Below, one piece after another: positions 7,337-15,313 of a stretch of DNA of 64,000 nucleotides. The stretch spans positions 18,967-82,966 of the forward strand of contig JADZEX010000012.1 in assembly GCA_020850355.1 (NCBI GenBank), in the 5' to 3' direction. The notes below the pieces were generated by a model. The model did no database searches. It saw only the letters and a program-made list of their open reading frames with translations, and had not been told where the DNA came from. Within the stretch, counting starts at the first letter, position 1; every line of letters begins with the position of its first letter. Made by a program: the position numbers and the translations under genes. The DNA comes from Fimbriimonadaceae bacterium. GTDB lineage: Bacteria > Armatimonadota > UBA10988.

Positions 7337-10315
7337 TTACGGCGGCGCGGCGGCCGGTGGCAGCGACAAGACGCGGGCGGTGCGCTGCTGATAGGCGACG
7401 GTGACCCGCGGCACCAGGATGCCGTTGCCACGGGTCCAGACGGCGGCGTAGCCGCTGGGCAGCGGCTGCGGGTCGCGGTAGGTGAGCACCTCCTGGCCAT
7501 CCACCCAGAGCGTGATCTGACCACCGCGTCGCGCGACGCGGAGGTTGGCCCAACGGTTGTGGCCCTGGCTGAACAGCCGGAAGTCGTCGTTGCGAGCCAC
7601 CGCGACGCCGTTCCGCAGCAACCGGGCATCGGCCCCGCTGATCCGGCCGTGGGTGCTGACGATCTCGCGCGGTGAGCCGCTGGGGCCGACCAGCCAGGTG
7701 TATCCCGACTCGACGTTGCGGCCATCGCCGCAGATGGTCAGGTTGAAGTCGCCCGTCCGTTCCTGCGCCGGACCGCGGTAGCCGGGCACCTTGTTGTCCA
7801 GCATCTTGGCGCCGACATAGGCGTCCAGCACCAGGTCGCCGGCAAACTCGGGCTTCAGCCAGGCCGCCGCGACCTGCTCGCTGTAGCCGCCAAACCAGGA
7901 CCACTCGGGCACGCAGCTCCAGCGGTTGGTGAGGTCCCAGGTTCCGCTGGTCACCCACCAATCGGTGGGCGCGGCGTCGAAGGTGAGGTCGGCGAGTTGT
8001 CGCGACCAGACCGTCAGCGCGGAGATCTGCGGCCGGAAGCCGCGGGTCGCGAAGCCCAGCCGCAGCGCCATTGGCAGGGCCGGGGTGGCGGTGGCGAGCA
8101 CCGGCTGACCGCCGACCAGCGCCGTGAGCTGTGGCCCCCGGCGCTGCAGGGCGAGATGCACCCCGGTGGGCAGTGGCACGGTCCGACTGCCGAGCAACTT
8201 CCCAGCCTGCGAAAGAACCAACTCGCCGGCTGGGCCGAGGCGACGGAGGCGCAGGCTGTAGCGGTCGGCTGGTGCGGCGGTCTCGGCCCGCAGTCGCAGT
8301 TCCACCTCGCCGCCATCGGGGATGGCGGCCCAGCGGAAGTCCAGGTCGGTATCGCCGAAGAAGACCTCGCGCCGCCAGAACTGGCCGGCAGCCGCCGGAT
8401 CCGGCTCCCAGCCGGTCGCCGGGCTGGCCCAGGAGTCGACGTCGATCAGGCCGGCATGGTGGGGCGGCCGGCCTGCCAGCACGGCTCCCTGCGGTGCGGG
8501 CCAGACGCTGGCGGTGGCGTGCACGTCGTCGAAGCGGGCCTCGGCCCGGCCAACCTGCAGCGCGATCGCCCCGCGCGAGAAAGTCGCGTCGACCGCGGTG
8601 AGCAGCGGCACGCCGTCGACCTCCACGGACAGCCGGGGGCCGCTGCTGCTGACCCGCAGGGCGTACCACTGGCCGCGCTGCACGCCGCCCGGGCAGGCGG
8701 CCAAACGGTGCGCGCGACCGTCCTGCAGGCGAACGAGCTGCCAGCCGTCGGGCGCCGTCTGCCCGGCGGCGGTGAGATTCGCTTGCAGCAGGTACATGTT
8801 GCGCTCGTCCTGGGCATACCAGCCCAGGCCCACGGTGCCACCCGCCGCGCTGGTCGGCCGCACCGCGCAGGTCACCCGGTACTCGTCCCACGTTTCGTCG
8901 CCGGCCAGGGCTGTCGCGGTGCCGTCGCCCGCGCGGCACTTCAGCGCGAACGGGTTGGCGCCCATCTCAGCATTCTGGTCGGGCGCGGTCGACCAGTCTC
9001 CGCCAGACCAGCGCCACGGCCCCGTCGCGGCGTCGGTGCGCATGAAGTCATCGCTGAAGTAGACCGACTCCGCGGGCCGGTACTCGGCCGCCGCGAGAGA
9101 GCCCTGAACCGCCAGCACGCCGGGCGGCAAGGTCGTCAGGTCGGCGACCAGCGCGATCTGACCCGCCTGTGCCAGCAGCCGGTCGCAGCGCTCCTTGAGC
9201 GTCAGCGGGGAGCCGGGCTGCAACCGCACCGCGCGCTCCGCGACCACCTCCTCACGACCGTTCCGCCGCACGCTGAGGCGCAGGCCGGTCGGCCCCACCC
9301 GCAGGCGGGCGAAGCTCTCGCCGTTCCAGTAGCGCACCAGCATCGTGGTCGCTGCCGACGGCACGGTCATCACCAGGTCCCACTCGGCCGCCGGCTCGGG
9401 CTCGATCGGGCGCCAACCGCGGGGTAGCGGCGCCGCCACTCCGGGCGGTGCCGGGGGCTGGTCCTCGACGGCGGTCGGATCTTCCGCCGCCACGGCCACC
9501 TCGGCCACCACGCTGCCCACCGTGGCGGCGTAGCCAACGTGCGGCGTGTCGGGTCGCAGTTGCGGCTCGGCGCGACCGGATGTCACTTCCTTGAGCATCG
9601 CCAGGATCAGCGCCTCAAGGTCCAGGCCGGTGTGCTCAGTCTTGACCCCGACCTGCAACCCGCACAGAATCACTCGGCCGCGACCGAGCCGACCCGCGAC
9701 AATAGCCGGCGCGGCGGGCCCGCCTTGCGCTTCGGCCGTGTTGCCGGCTGCCCTGACTGTGGCCGGGTAGCGCGCCAGGACCCGCACCTCGGTCAACGCG
9801 CCGGCGTCAGGCAGATAGCCCAGCGACTTGGGGTCGACCAGACCCGCCGCCAACGGGATACCCGCCAAGGGGCCACTGCTGGCCGCTGGTGACCAGGGCG
9901 CCACTGCCACGCCCGCTACCCCGAAGCCACCTGGGGCGGTGGACTTGCCGGCCATCCACGTCGCCAACTCGCCACGGTTCGGCAGGTTCGGCAGGTTGGC
10001 CGCGCTGCCGGAGTAGTCCACGATGGCGTGGCCGCCCTGGCGGAGGTACTCCTGCAGGCTGCGGTCGGTCGCCGGGTCGGCCAGGGAACCAGCCAGGATC
10101 ACCAGATCGTAGCGCTGCAAGGTGGCCAGGTCGCGAAGCTGCGCATCGTACAGCACGTCACGCGGCAGCCCGTGCCGGGTTAGGCAGCCGACATAGCCCA
10201 TCGGGAACAGCCCGCCGAGCGCGATGCGACCCGGCCCGGAGTCCGGCCCGCTGCCGCGGCTGGCGGCGCTGAGGCAGCACATGAGCGTCCAGACGACAAC
10301 CCACCGGCGGGCCAT
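7337..10315 (-). CDS. Large exported multi-beta-sandwich protein with amidotransferase-like N-terminal domain
   Basis: 992 residues from ATG 10315 (GGGAGA seven bases upstream). A signal peptide ends near residue 23. Residues ~30-250 resemble a glutamine-amidotransferase/ThuA-like alpha/beta fold (YDLVILAGSLADP, then LRQGGHAIVDYSG, and later GRVILCGLQVG). From about residue 419 there are repeated concanavalin/LamG-like sandwiches, the first opening YFSDDFMRT. The last one holds FDAAPTDWWVTSGTWDLTNR and DFNLTICGDG. The same domain order and phrases recur in the 1953-aa protein at 34510-40371. No catalytic residues can be assigned; it probably acts on or binds carbohydrate outside the cytoplasm. 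It sits between the beta-sandwich gene and the oxidoreductase. Confidence 0.7.
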   Translation of the reverse strand: MARRWVVVWTLMCCLSAASRGSGPDSGPGRIALGGLFPMGYVGCLTRHGLPRDVLYDAQLRDLATLQRYDLVILAGSLADPATDRSLQEYLRQGGHAIVDYSGSAANLPNLPNRGELATWMAGKSTAPGGFGVAGVAVAPWSPAASSGPLAGIPLAAGLVDPKSLGYLPDAGALTEVRVLARYPATVRAAGNTAEAQGGPAAPAIVAGRLGRGRVILCGLQVGVKTEHTGLDLEALILAMLKEVTSGRAEPQLRPDTPHVGYAATVGSVVAEVAVAAEDPTAVEDQPPAPPGVAAPLPRGWRPIEPEPAAEWDLVMTVPSAATTMLVRYWNGESFARLRVGPTGLRLSVRRNGREEVVAERAVRLQPGSPLTLKERCDRLLAQAGQIALVADLTTLPPGVLAVQGSLAAAEYRPAESVYFSDDFMRTDAATGPWRWSGGDWSTAPDQNAEMGANPFALKCRAGDGTATALAGDETWDEYRVTCAVRPTSAAGGTVGLGWYAQDERNMYLLQANLTAAGQTAPDGWQLVRLQDGRAHRLAACPGGVQRGQWYALRVSSSGPRLSVEVDGVPLLTAVDATFSRGAIALQVGRAEARFDDVHATASVWPAPQGAVLAGRPPHHAGLIDVDSWASPATGWEPDPAAAGQFWRREVFFGDTDLDFRWAAIPDGGEVELRLRAETAAPADRYSLRLRRLGPAGELVLSQAGKLLGSRTVPLPTGVHLALQRRGPQLTALVGGQPVLATATPALPMALRLGFATRGFRPQISALTVWSRQLADLTFDAAPTDWWVTSGTWDLTNRWSCVPEWSWFGGYSEQVAAAWLKPEFAGDLVLDAYVGAKMLDNKVPGYRGPAQERTGDFNLTICGDGRNVESGYTWLVGPSGSPREIVSTHGRISGADARLLRNGVAVARNDDFRLFSQGHNRWANLRVARRGGQITLWVDGQEVLTYRDPQPLPSGYAAVWTRGNGILVPRVTVAYQQRTARVLSLPPAAAPP

Positions 10316-10380
10316 CAAGCGGTCTCCCAAGCGTCACATGCCCGCCGCCAGCACCAACCAAACCAGGCTGGCTCCCGCCC

Positions 10381-10971
10381 TCACCGCAATCGCAGCTCGG
10401 CCTCGCGGTCGACCACGAACTCCCGCCCCGCCAGCCCCAGCCGGGGGCCGCCGCAGCCGTGGTAGAGGCGCACGCGGGCGCTGCTGGCCAGCGGCTGGCC
10501 GTCCAGGGAGCGCGCCGTGTAGAGCGCCGGGGTGGGGTACTGCAGCCCGCCGGCGGCCAGGGCGTGCACCGCGACGAAGGTCGGCGACCAGACCGCGAAG
10601 CCCCACGGGCCCAGCCGGACCTGTCCCAGCACCGGCCCCGCGGCGAGCTCGACTGGCCTCGCGCCGTAGTTCACCACGACGTGCAGGTCGCTGCCGAAGC
10701 GAGTCTCCTCGACCTCGCCGCGCACGGTGTGGGCTTCCAGCGGCACGCCGAAGCTGAGGCGGTTGACCCAGCTCAGGACCTCGTAGCTGTTCTTCAGGAA
10801 GCGGTCGGTGACGCCCTGGTTGCGGAACCAGGCGGCGACCTGCACCGCGTCGCCAGGCCGCACCACCCGTGGGGTGACCTCGGCCTTCACCAGAACGGGC
10901 TGGAACCCGACTTGCGCCAGGGTGCCGGCGGGCAGGAGCAGGGCAGACAGGAGCAGCAGGCGATGCGACAT
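10381..10971 (-). CDS. Exported beta-sandwich protein of unknown function
   Basis: 196 residues. The ATG at 10971 (GGAG eight bases upstream) gives a clean signal peptide, MSHRLLLLSALLLPAGTLAQ. The rest is beta-rich: an Ig/CARDB-like stretch PRVVRPGDAVQVAAWFRNQG, then VNYGARPVELA and a C-terminal strand set with LYHGCGGPRLGL. I do not recognise the family. It is the first gene of a minus-strand operon (65 bases before the 992-aa protein) and divergent from the lipoprotein gene at 11118. Confidence 0.6.
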   Translation of the reverse strand: MSHRLLLLSALLLPAGTLAQVGFQPVLVKAEVTPRVVRPGDAVQVAAWFRNQGVTDRFLKNSYEVLSWVNRLSFGVPLEAHTVRGEVEETRFGSDLHVVVNYGARPVELAAGPVLGQVRLGPWGFAVWSPTFVAVHALAAGGLQYPTPALYTARSLDGQPLASSARVRLYHGCGGPRLGLAGREFVVDREAELRLR

Positions 10972-11075
10972 GGTCGTGGCTCCGCACTTGGCTTCGACAA
11001 CCGGCCGGAGGATCATCTTGCCCTGCGAGGTTGCGTAGAAACACTCATGCGCGCCGCCCGGTGCGCGAGTAGCAT

Positions 11076-11103
11076 CGCCGCACGGCTTGCCGCCCGTGCG
11101 GCG
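11076..11103 (+). promoter_or_regulatory. Inverted repeat in the leader of the lipoprotein gene
   Basis: CGCCGCACGG at 11076-11085 and its exact complement at 11094-11103, with an 8-base loop, 14 bases before the ATG at 11118. It could be an mRNA hairpin in the 5' leader or an operator in the divergent intergenic region; the sequence alone does not decide. Confidence 0.4.
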
Positions 11104-11117
11104 CCGGGGAGGCTAGA

Positions 11118-12242
11118 ATGCGAGCAAACCGAGGGATCCGACGAAGTGCGTGGCAGTGCCTCGCGCTGCTGCTGGCGGCTGCCGGCTGCGGTGCCGAGGA
11201 CCGGGTCGCCGAGCACATCTGGGACCGCGTCAGCCGAGCACAGGCGGTCTTCGCCGATGGTGTCAAGTACGTTCAGTCGCGCATGTACCTGCGGGCAAGC
11301 TACGTCGTTGAGCCGGCAGGAGAGACGGCGCAAGGGCCATCGTGGCAGGTTGAGGTGACCGACCTGCGCCCGGCGAACTACCCGCGGGACCAGCTCCAGG
11401 GCGGCTACAACGTCCTCGTCTTCGGCTTCGACGCCGACGGGCAGTATCTGGGCTGCATTGCCAGCGAAGGCGCGCGGCTGCGTGACGATCCGCTCCGGTG
11501 GGTGGCCACGGAGCCACTGGTGTTCGGCCGAGGTGGCCAGGTTGCGCTGCCTGCCGGCCTGTCCGTCGAGGAGGCCCGGCAGCGCCTGGACCGCATCGTC
11601 GTCGCCAGCACGCCGTCCGGCTACATCCGGGCCTCCAGCAACCCATTCCAGATGCTCGGCAGCCGCTTCCTGAATGCGACGGCTGGCGGCCGCAGCGGGA
11701 CCATTCGCTTCGTCGACGGCAGACCGGCAGCCTGGCCAGACGAGGGTGGCGACGAGGAAGCCGCTGCCGATACGGGTGGCGCACCGGAGATGCTCCGGAA
11801 TCCAGGCTTCGAGCAAGGTCTGGATGGCTGGGACCAGGACTCCTGGCGCCAGCGCGAGGACTTCGCGAGCGTCGTGCGTGGAGCTGCCCGACACGGCGAG
11901 CGCTGCCTGCTGATCCGGGCCAACGAACCGGACGACAGCCGCGCCACGCAGCGTGTTGCGGTGCGGCCAAGGACCGCCTACCGCCTCAGCGGGTGGATCC
12001 GCACCAGCAACGTGCAGTCCTTCGAGCAGGGAGCAATCGGCGCCAACCTCTGTATCTGGGACACGGACGCGATCAGCGAGCCGGCCGTTCTGGGCAGCAC
12101 CGACTGGCAGCGGGTGGTCTGCCGGTTCAACTCCGGGGACGCTACGGAGGTGATGGTCTGTGCCAGGCTCGGTCACTACGGCAACTCCGCCGTTGGGTCG
12201 GCGTGGTTTGACGGGCTCAGCCTGGAGGTCCTCGGCGACTGA
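11118..12242 (+). CDS. Lipoprotein with C-terminal carbohydrate-binding-like domain
   Basis: 374 residues. An N-terminal lipoprotein signal ends in the lipobox LAAAGC, so the mature protein should be membrane anchored through Cys23 or a near residue. The first ~190 mature residues are of unknown fold. The C-terminal ~160 residues read as a CBM4/9-like jelly roll: LRNPGFEQGLDGW, then an aromatic-rich sandwich ending VGSAWFDGLSLEVLG. GGGGAGG precedes the ATG by 6 bases. It is monocistronic here, divergent from the operon at 10971, and probably a surface glycan-binding protein. Confidence 0.72.
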   Translation: MRANRGIRRSAWQCLALLLAAAGCGAEDRVAEHIWDRVSRAQAVFADGVKYVQSRMYLRASYVVEPAGETAQGPSWQVEVTDLRPANYPRDQLQGGYNVLVFGFDADGQYLGCIASEGARLRDDPLRWVATEPLVFGRGGQVALPAGLSVEEARQRLDRIVVASTPSGYIRASSNPFQMLGSRFLNATAGGRSGTIRFVDGRPAAWPDEGGDEEAAADTGGAPEMLRNPGFEQGLDGWDQDSWRQREDFASVVRGAARHGERCLLIRANEPDDSRATQRVAVRPRTAYRLSGWIRTSNVQSFEQGAIGANLCIWDTDAISEPAVLGSTDWQRVVCRFNSGDATEVMVCARLGHYGNSAVGSAWFDGLSLEVLGD

Positions 12243-12498
12243 TCCGCGGAGAGGACCCGGTCAAGGCTGCCGGCTCCGCGACCGCCTGCTCGACGCGCCC
12301 GCCAGTTCCGCGACGCCCCCACGGCACCGCAGCGGCGGCACGTCGAGCGGTCCGGTCAGCGGATCCGGCAGCATGCCCAGCGCTGTCAGCAGGTCGCCGC
12401 ATCTGGTCCACGCGGGATACCGCGGGAATCGCCGGGTCCGCAGCCTGGACCCGGTGGACATCCACCTGGAGCCAGCCCGGTCCGCCGGTCGCTGGCCG
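12243..12498. other. Intergenic stretch with no supported gene
   Basis: Between the lipoprotein stop and the ptuA promoter. The only long frame is a 66-codon minus-strand ORF (12261-12461, containing LTALGMLPDPLTGPLDVPPL). It has no recognised family and no clear ribosome-binding site, so it could be a small gene, a remnant or chance. No repeats or RNA structure were recognised. Confidence 0.4.
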
Positions 12499-12528
12499 TT
12501 GACGCCGCTCGCAGTCAGCGGGTATCCT
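12499..12528 (+). promoter_or_regulatory. Probable sigma-70-type promoter for the PtuA-like ATPase gene
   Basis: TTGACG at 12499-12504, an 18-base spacer and TATCCT at 12523-12528, about 47 bases before the ATG at 12575. The hexamers fit the vegetative consensus in 5 of 6 (-35) and 4 of 6 (-10) positions. Confidence 0.5.
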
Positions 12529-12574
12529 CGGGGCGGCAGCGTGCTGTGCCACGCCCCACCCGGAACGGCAGACC

Positions 12575-14032
12575 ATGCGCATCGACACCCTCGATCTACG
12601 CAACTTCCGGCGCTTCGAGCACCTGTCGCTGCGGCTCGACCCCCACTTCACCCTGCTGATTGGCGACAATGGCCTCGGCAAGACGAGCGTCCTGGAGGCC
12701 CTCGCCGTGGCGGCCGGGATCTGGCTGGCCGACGTCCCGGACCCGTGGCTGGCCGGCAGCAAGCGTCCGATCTGGAAGCACGAGATCCGGCTGCAGCCCA
12801 TCCGGCAGGCGGATCGCACACTGTTTGTGTCCCACCGTCCGGTGGAGGTCAGATCCACTGGTTGCATTGGCGACGAGGAAGTCACCTGGGCGCGGCAGAT
12901 CCGCGAGACTGGGGAGCGGACGACCAATCTCGATGCCAGGGACGCTTTGGCCAAGATCCAGGAAGTCGCCAGACAGGTCAACGCCGGCCAGCCCGTGCTC
13001 CGGCCGGTGGTGGCTTACTACGGCGCAGGACGCTCAGCCTACCACTCCCGCGAACGCAACCAGCGTCTGGCAAACGAAGGCCCGGCGCGACTCTGGGGCG
13101 CGTTGTACGACTGCCTCACGGCCCGGATTCGCTTCCCCGACTTGACCGACTGGTTCCGGCGCGAGGCCGTGGAGCGGGGCAACCGGGCAGGAGCGTGGCG
13201 GCCCGGGTTCATGGCCGTCCGCAGGGCCGTGTTGAACTGCGTGCCGGATGCCGATGATCTGGCGTTCGATGGCGACATGAACCAGATCGTGTTGTCCATC
13301 CAGGGCAATGCCCAGCCGTTCGGCAACCTCAGCGACGGGCAACGGATGATGGCGGCGATGGTCGCCGACATCGCGATCAAGGCGGTCACCCAGAACGCGC
13401 ACCTGCTGCCGGCCGAGGCCCTGGATCCGGGTGAGGAGTTGCCGGCGGTGCTGCGCGAGACGCCGGGCCTGGTGCTGATCGACGAACTCGACGTGCATCT
13501 GCACCCGCGCTGGCAGCGCCGCGTGCCAGCCGACCTGAAGCGGACGTTCCCCAGTCTGCAGTTCGTCTGCACCACGCACTCGCCCCAGGTGATCGGCGAG
13601 CTGCCGCGGGAGCAGGTGCTGGTGCTGAGTGAGCGCGGGGTGACGCATCCCAGGGTGGCACAAGGGGCGGACTCCAACTGGATCCTCGACTTCGAGATGG
13701 ACGGCGCCGCGTCGCAGAGCCAGGAAGCGCGAGCACTGGTTGAGGCGATCGAACAGGCGATGGGCGACGGCCGGCTGGCTCCGGCTCGCGCCGCCCTCAA
13801 GCGGCTGCGGCAAGTGCTGTCCGATGACACGGGCCAATACGTTCGCCTCGAGGCCAGTCTCGACACCCTGGACTTGCTGTGCGACGAGGACTGCCACGGG
13901 GCGGGTGACGATGCGAACAATTGCAAGCGGCCGGAACCGAGGCTGCTGACTGAGTGGCGAGCAAAGCGTAGCGGCACCGACGCGGTCGACGGATCTCCAT
14001 TGTGTTACGGCGCCCTACGCAACAACAAGTAA
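12575..14032 (+). CDS. ptuA: PtuA-type SMC/OLD-like ATPase of a Septu defence locus, C-terminus fused by frameshift to PtuB remnant
   Basis: 485 residues. The N-terminus MRIDTLDLRNFRRFEHLSL and Walker A GDNGLGKT (residues 30-37) are followed by signature-like LSDGQRMMAAM, Walker B LVLIDELD (D303/E304), the HLHPRW D-loop and CTTHSPQVIGE. This is the layout of the AAA ATPases of Septu (PtuA) and retron-linked PtuA. In Septu, PtuA forms a complex with the HNH nuclease PtuB and restricts phage. The last ~40 residues from about codon 450 (KRPEPRLLTEWRAK) are not PtuA but the N-terminal part of PtuB, read in frame because of a one-base lesion near 13922. The ancestral PtuA stop would have been TGA at 13951-13953. 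The ATPase core itself looks intact. Confidence 0.72.
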   Translation: MRIDTLDLRNFRRFEHLSLRLDPHFTLLIGDNGLGKTSVLEALAVAAGIWLADVPDPWLAGSKRPIWKHEIRLQPIRQADRTLFVSHRPVEVRSTGCIGDEEVTWARQIRETGERTTNLDARDALAKIQEVARQVNAGQPVLRPVVAYYGAGRSAYHSRERNQRLANEGPARLWGALYDCLTARIRFPDLTDWFRREAVERGNRAGAWRPGFMAVRRAVLNCVPDADDLAFDGDMNQIVLSIQGNAQPFGNLSDGQRMMAAMVADIAIKAVTQNAHLLPAEALDPGEELPAVLRETPGLVLIDELDVHLHPRWQRRVPADLKRTFPSLQFVCTTHSPQVIGELPREQVLVLSERGVTHPRVAQGADSNWILDFEMDGAASQSQEARALVEAIEQAMGDGRLAPARAALKRLRQVLSDDTGQYVRLEASLDTLDLLCDEDCHGAGDDANNCKRPEPRLLTEWRAKRSGTDAVDGSPLCYGALRNNK

Positions 14033-14106
14033 ATCATCGCAGCCGTCAATGAGAGCCTGTTCCAGGAGCAAGGCGGCATCTGCGCTTGCACCGGTATCAG
14101 AATCCC
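13911..14106 (+). pseudogene. ptuB: Remnant of PtuB-type HNH endonuclease gene
   Basis: An ATG at 13911 overlaps the end of ptuA and reads MRTI. One added base after 13922 would continue as xKRPEPRLLTEWRAKR, matching the usual PtuB opening (M-R-x-I-x-K-x-x-E-P). The frame then meets TAA at 14030-14032 and resumes as IIAAVNESLFQEQGGICACTGIRI, the conserved EQGGxCAYTG region of PtuB. After about 14106 the similarity stops and no HNH motif (HIEH-like) occurs in any frame. So there are three lesions: a one-base deletion, a nonsense codon and loss of the 3' half. The family match is from memory of TIGR02646/PtuB patterns. Confidence 0.55.
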
Positions 14107-14237
14107 CGCCCCCGCCACCACCTGTGCGGAGCAAGCCGGTGATCCGCCGCGCCGAAGGCATCGCCGCGAGCCAGCGAGCGCAAGCCTGATCGTCGCGGCG
14201 CCAGGGCCCGCCGGGCGGCCGGCCGTGGTGCCGCGGC

Positions 14238-14275
14238 AACCACCGGCGCAGCGGGTGTCCTCCGCGCCGGTGGTT
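14238..14275. terminator. Hairpin downstream of the minus-strand exported-protein gene
   Basis: A 12-bp perfect stem, AACCACCGGCGC at 14238-14249 and its complement at 14264-14275, with a 14-base loop. It lies 25 bases beyond the stop of the gene at 14300-15154 and after the ptuB remnant, so it may end transcription from both sides. Confidence 0.55.
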
Positions 14276-14299
14276 CGGCAGGCGGGTGGGCCGGCCCTG

Positions 14300-15154
14300 C
14301 TATGGCACCACGATGTTCGGGGAGATCAGCACCAGCAGGCTGTCTCGGCGAGCGTCCTCGGGCCTGGTGCGGAAGAGCCGGCCGGTGACCGGGAGGTCGC
14401 CCAACAGGGGCCGCAGGTTGACCGTGCCGGCGGTCTGGCCGCCCAGGACCACACCGTTCTCGTCGGTGACTTCGACGATGGTCGGGCCACCATCGGCGCT
14501 GGTGGTTTCCACCTGAAGGTCGGCCCCCGGCGGGATCGGCAAGGCGCGGTAGTAATCGACCACATCGCCGAAGACCGGACACAGCGCCCCTGGCGTTGGC
14601 AACTCGCCGAGCGGCGTGGCCGCGGCGGGTTGGTTGTTCGGCTCGAGGTCGGCGACAGAGCCCACCGGACGCTGCAACAGTGCCACCTCCAGCGCGACGG
14701 TCGTGTCGGCCCGCCCTGCCGGCAGCGCCAGCTCCAGGAACAGGCGCGGGCAGGTCTCGCGCGTGAAGTGCCCGAGAATCGTCTCCAGGGGGCCGGGCCC
14801 GAGGCGCAGTTCGACCTGGTCTTGGCCCCAGCCGAAGGCCTGCGCGACGGGCGTTGGCCCGGCTGCCGGGTCGTCGTACCACCAGCGTGCCAGCACCACG
14901 CCGGGGCCGCTGGTGCAGGTTAGTCGCAGGTCGAAGGCCGCCGCCTGGCCGACGTCGGGCGTCGGCATCGGGCCAAACAGCAGCGGCCGCTCCGCTGGCC
15001 GCAGGGTGCCCTGGCCATCACCGATTGCGCCCAGCAGCACCCGTTGCCAGGCCGCCCACAACACCGCCTGGCTGCCGCCGCAGGCGGTCGTCAACCAGAC
15101 CGCGCCGACGCCGCTCGCCAGTAGTACGCCTCGCCCCCACCAGGTCCGTGGCAT
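14300..15154 (-). CDS. Exported protein with a secretin-like C-terminal signature
   Basis: 284 residues from ATG 15154, with GGAGG six bases upstream. A signal sequence spans about residues 1-25 (a Cys in LTTACGG could be a weak lipobox). The middle includes LEPNNQPAAATPL, the opening of PPC-type beta domains. The last ~70 residues read like the C-terminal end of GspD/PilQ secretins: TIVEVTDENGVVLGGQTAGT, then PLLGDLPVTGRLFR and SLLVLISPNIV at the extreme C-terminus. The usual secretin consensus is PLLGDIPxLGxLFR...ELLIxITPxIV. The protein is far shorter than a secretin and lacks the N-domains and most of the barrel. Function unknown; divergent from the kinase gene. Confidence 0.6.
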   Translation of the reverse strand: MPRTWWGRGVLLASGVGAVWLTTACGGSQAVLWAAWQRVLLGAIGDGQGTLRPAERPLLFGPMPTPDVGQAAAFDLRLTCTSGPGVVLARWWYDDPAAGPTPVAQAFGWGQDQVELRLGPGPLETILGHFTRETCPRLFLELALPAGRADTTVALEVALLQRPVGSVADLEPNNQPAAATPLGELPTPGALCPVFGDVVDYYRALPIPPGADLQVETTSADGGPTIVEVTDENGVVLGGQTAGTVNLRPLLGDLPVTGRLFRTRPEDARRDSLLVLISPNIVVP

Positions 15155-15313
15155 GTCGTTCCTCCAGAGGTGTTGTCACCAGGACGGGCCGACCCACCTT
15201 CCAGAGCATTGTGGATAATCGGATGTCGAAAGTAAAGTTCGGCCATGGGATCTCCTCGCCGCGCCACCGGCTCCTCCCGACACGCCCCGCCTCGCCGGTC
15301 ACTCTAACCCCTC

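Noticed and set aside
12261..12461. Small minus-strand ORF of 66 codons between the lipoprotein and ptuA
   Set aside because: No family, no convincing ribosome-binding site and typical GC-rich composition; kept only as a remark on the intergenic stretch.
12575..14032. A genuine PtuA-PtuB fusion protein
   Set aside because: The PtuB part lacks the HNH core, the separate PtuB ATG lies in another frame, and the frame hits TAA after ~40 codons, so a frameshifted relic fits better than a designed fusion.
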